From contig OX377201.1 in assembly GCA_947396885.1 (NCBI GenBank), positions 70,902,983 to 70,966,982 of the forward strand: 64,000 bases of DNA, given 5' to 3'. Source of the stretch: Heligmosomoides polygyrus polygyrus (Eukaryota > Nematoda > Chromadorea > Rhabditida > Heligmosomidae). Of the stretch, positions 62,955 to 64,000 are shown in pieces. Under the pieces are notes generated by a model. That model saw only the letters and a list, made by a program, of their open reading frames with translations. It had not been told where the DNA came from and did no database searches. The position numbers and the translations under genes were made by a program. Each line of letters begins with the position of its first letter. The stretch's first letter is position 1.

Positions 62955-64000
62955 GAATTATTTATTTATTTATTTATACTTGCACTAAGCTGTGCGCAAT
63001 AACAAGGAGTTAATTAACATGGACACGGCGTAGACAACATAATGATTAGAAAAAAAACTAAATTCCTGAACAACTCAATATTTCACAATAATAAATGGTG
63101 AGGGCAAACTTTGAGAAAAAAAAGGAAAAGGCAATAGACAGACAATGAGGCACACAAAGCGAAAAATGCGGAAGCCAAGGATTTGGGGAGTGAGCAACTT
63201 GATGGAAACGAGCAGTGGCCCGCCAACACTGCAAGTCGCAAGAGAGAACGGCTCCGGATACCATCTTAGTAGGTCCGCCGCCTCCATCAGTGCCCACATG
63301 TTGGCTGAGAAGGGAAATCGTAAGAAAACGCGAACGAAAACATTCAGAAATGACAGTAAACAGAATCGAAGCAAGCGAGCGAAGAAAAATTGAGAAGCAA
63401 GCGAACAATGAAACATGTAAGCTCAACAATTCAGAGTAGGACAGAAAATAAAAGCTGGCAAAAGAATATAGTAATGCTGCGAGCGAAATAAATAGGAACA
63501 ATCTACTGTGTAAAAAACTAAACAAAAAAATCTAAAAAACTGAAAACTAAAAAACACTAAAAAACAAAAACTAAACAAAACATAAAAACCAGTAGAAAAA
63601 GAAAACGTTGTCTTTAAGATATGCCATCCAAATGCAAAATTGAGATCAAATCGATTTTCTTCAACTTTCTGCGAAAATCAGAGGAGTTTTTAGCATCCAG
63701 CAGGCTTGGAGGTAACATCTGTAACCAACGAGTACCGCGATAGAAAAGCGAATTGAAAATATTCTCGCAATTTTTTCTCTTCAATTTAGGATAGTGGAAA
63801 CGGCAACAGTTACGGTAACCGAGGGTTGGCAAGAAAATCCAATATTTGCTCGGTCTAAGTTTTGATTCCCCTTTTAGAACCTTAAAACAGAAAACTAGAT
63901 CACGACTATTCGACTAGAAGACTTTTCACGTTGAAAATCTTAAGTCTTTCCTCATAACTAGGAATCATAGCATCTCTGGGACTATAGGAATCATAGCATC
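62955..64000 (-). mobile_element. CR1-like LINE, 3' end
   Basis: On the minus strand: YEERLKIFNVKSLLVE, LRPSKYWIFLPTLGYRNCCR and FYRGTRWLQMLPPSLLDAKN then SSDFRRKLKKIDL, the typical C-terminal end of LINE reverse-transcriptase ORFs. A long A-rich untranslated part on plus and a (TTTA)n tail at about 62957-62977 follow. The element continues beyond the window edge. Confidence 0.65.

Noticed and set aside
63058..63525. 155-codon minus-strand hydrophobic ORF
   Set aside because: It lies in the A-rich untranslated part of a LINE fragment. The Phe/Leu/Ser bias reflects composition, and no start or splice context supports it.

Overview
The window looks like nuclear DNA of a parasitic nematode, most likely a strongylid (hookworm-type). 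Genes are split into short exons with nematode-like TTTTCAG acceptors and one 62-base intron. There is a decayed major sperm protein (MSP) copy, a secreted Ly6/ET-type cysteine-rich protein, and a heavy load of mariner, RTE-type and CR1-like repeats. Nothing bacterial, plasmid-like or viral is evident. The genus is inference: no rRNA, mitochondrial or other species marker is present.

Two host genes can be assembled. On the minus strand, 6936-9996, four exons join in phase into a 163-residue protein with a signal peptide, one three-finger domain ending CCC..D.CN, and a Ser/Pro-rich tail. On the plus strand, 18879-60717, twelve exons join in phase into 430 codons of a cyclic-nucleotide-gated (CNG) cation channel: S1 to S6, pore, C-linker and the start of the cyclic-nucleotide-binding domain. 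The N-terminus and the rest of the binding domain were not found. The gene therefore exceeds 41.8 kb for about 1.3 kb of recognised coding sequence. Two further plus-strand exon candidates (16310-16401 and 16832-16888) may be its 5' part or another gene.

Most of the rest is repeats, largely inside the CNG introns. Region by region: 1-1.9 kb holds a dispersed ATCGAT-rich repeat, a 42-bp minisatellite and nested inverted repeats. 1.9-5.9 kb holds little that is recognisable. 5.9-10 kb holds the MSP pseudogene and the Ly6-like gene. 10-18.8 kb holds decayed coding fragments, a CR1-like LINE and GC-rich blocks. 19-31 kb (introns 1-3) holds two mariner copies with the same ends, pieces of several RTE copies and tRNA-derived SINEs. 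32.4-41.4 kb (intron 5) holds a 3.05-kb foldback element with nested subrepeats, a Gypsy reverse-transcriptase scrap, a 136-bp hairpin tandem array and a ~200-bp higher-order repeat. 41.6-55.2 kb (intron 7) holds three mariner fossils, a CR1-like LINE and the longest RTE copy. 57.7-60.3 kb (introns 9-10) holds a mariner whose ends carry 14-base G/C runs and a second long inverted-repeat element. 60.7-64 kb holds further repeat fossils.

No new operon-like system is seen. The most unusual items are the foldback elements, the homopolymer-ended mariner, the hairpin tandem array and the CNG channel with its long pore turret.
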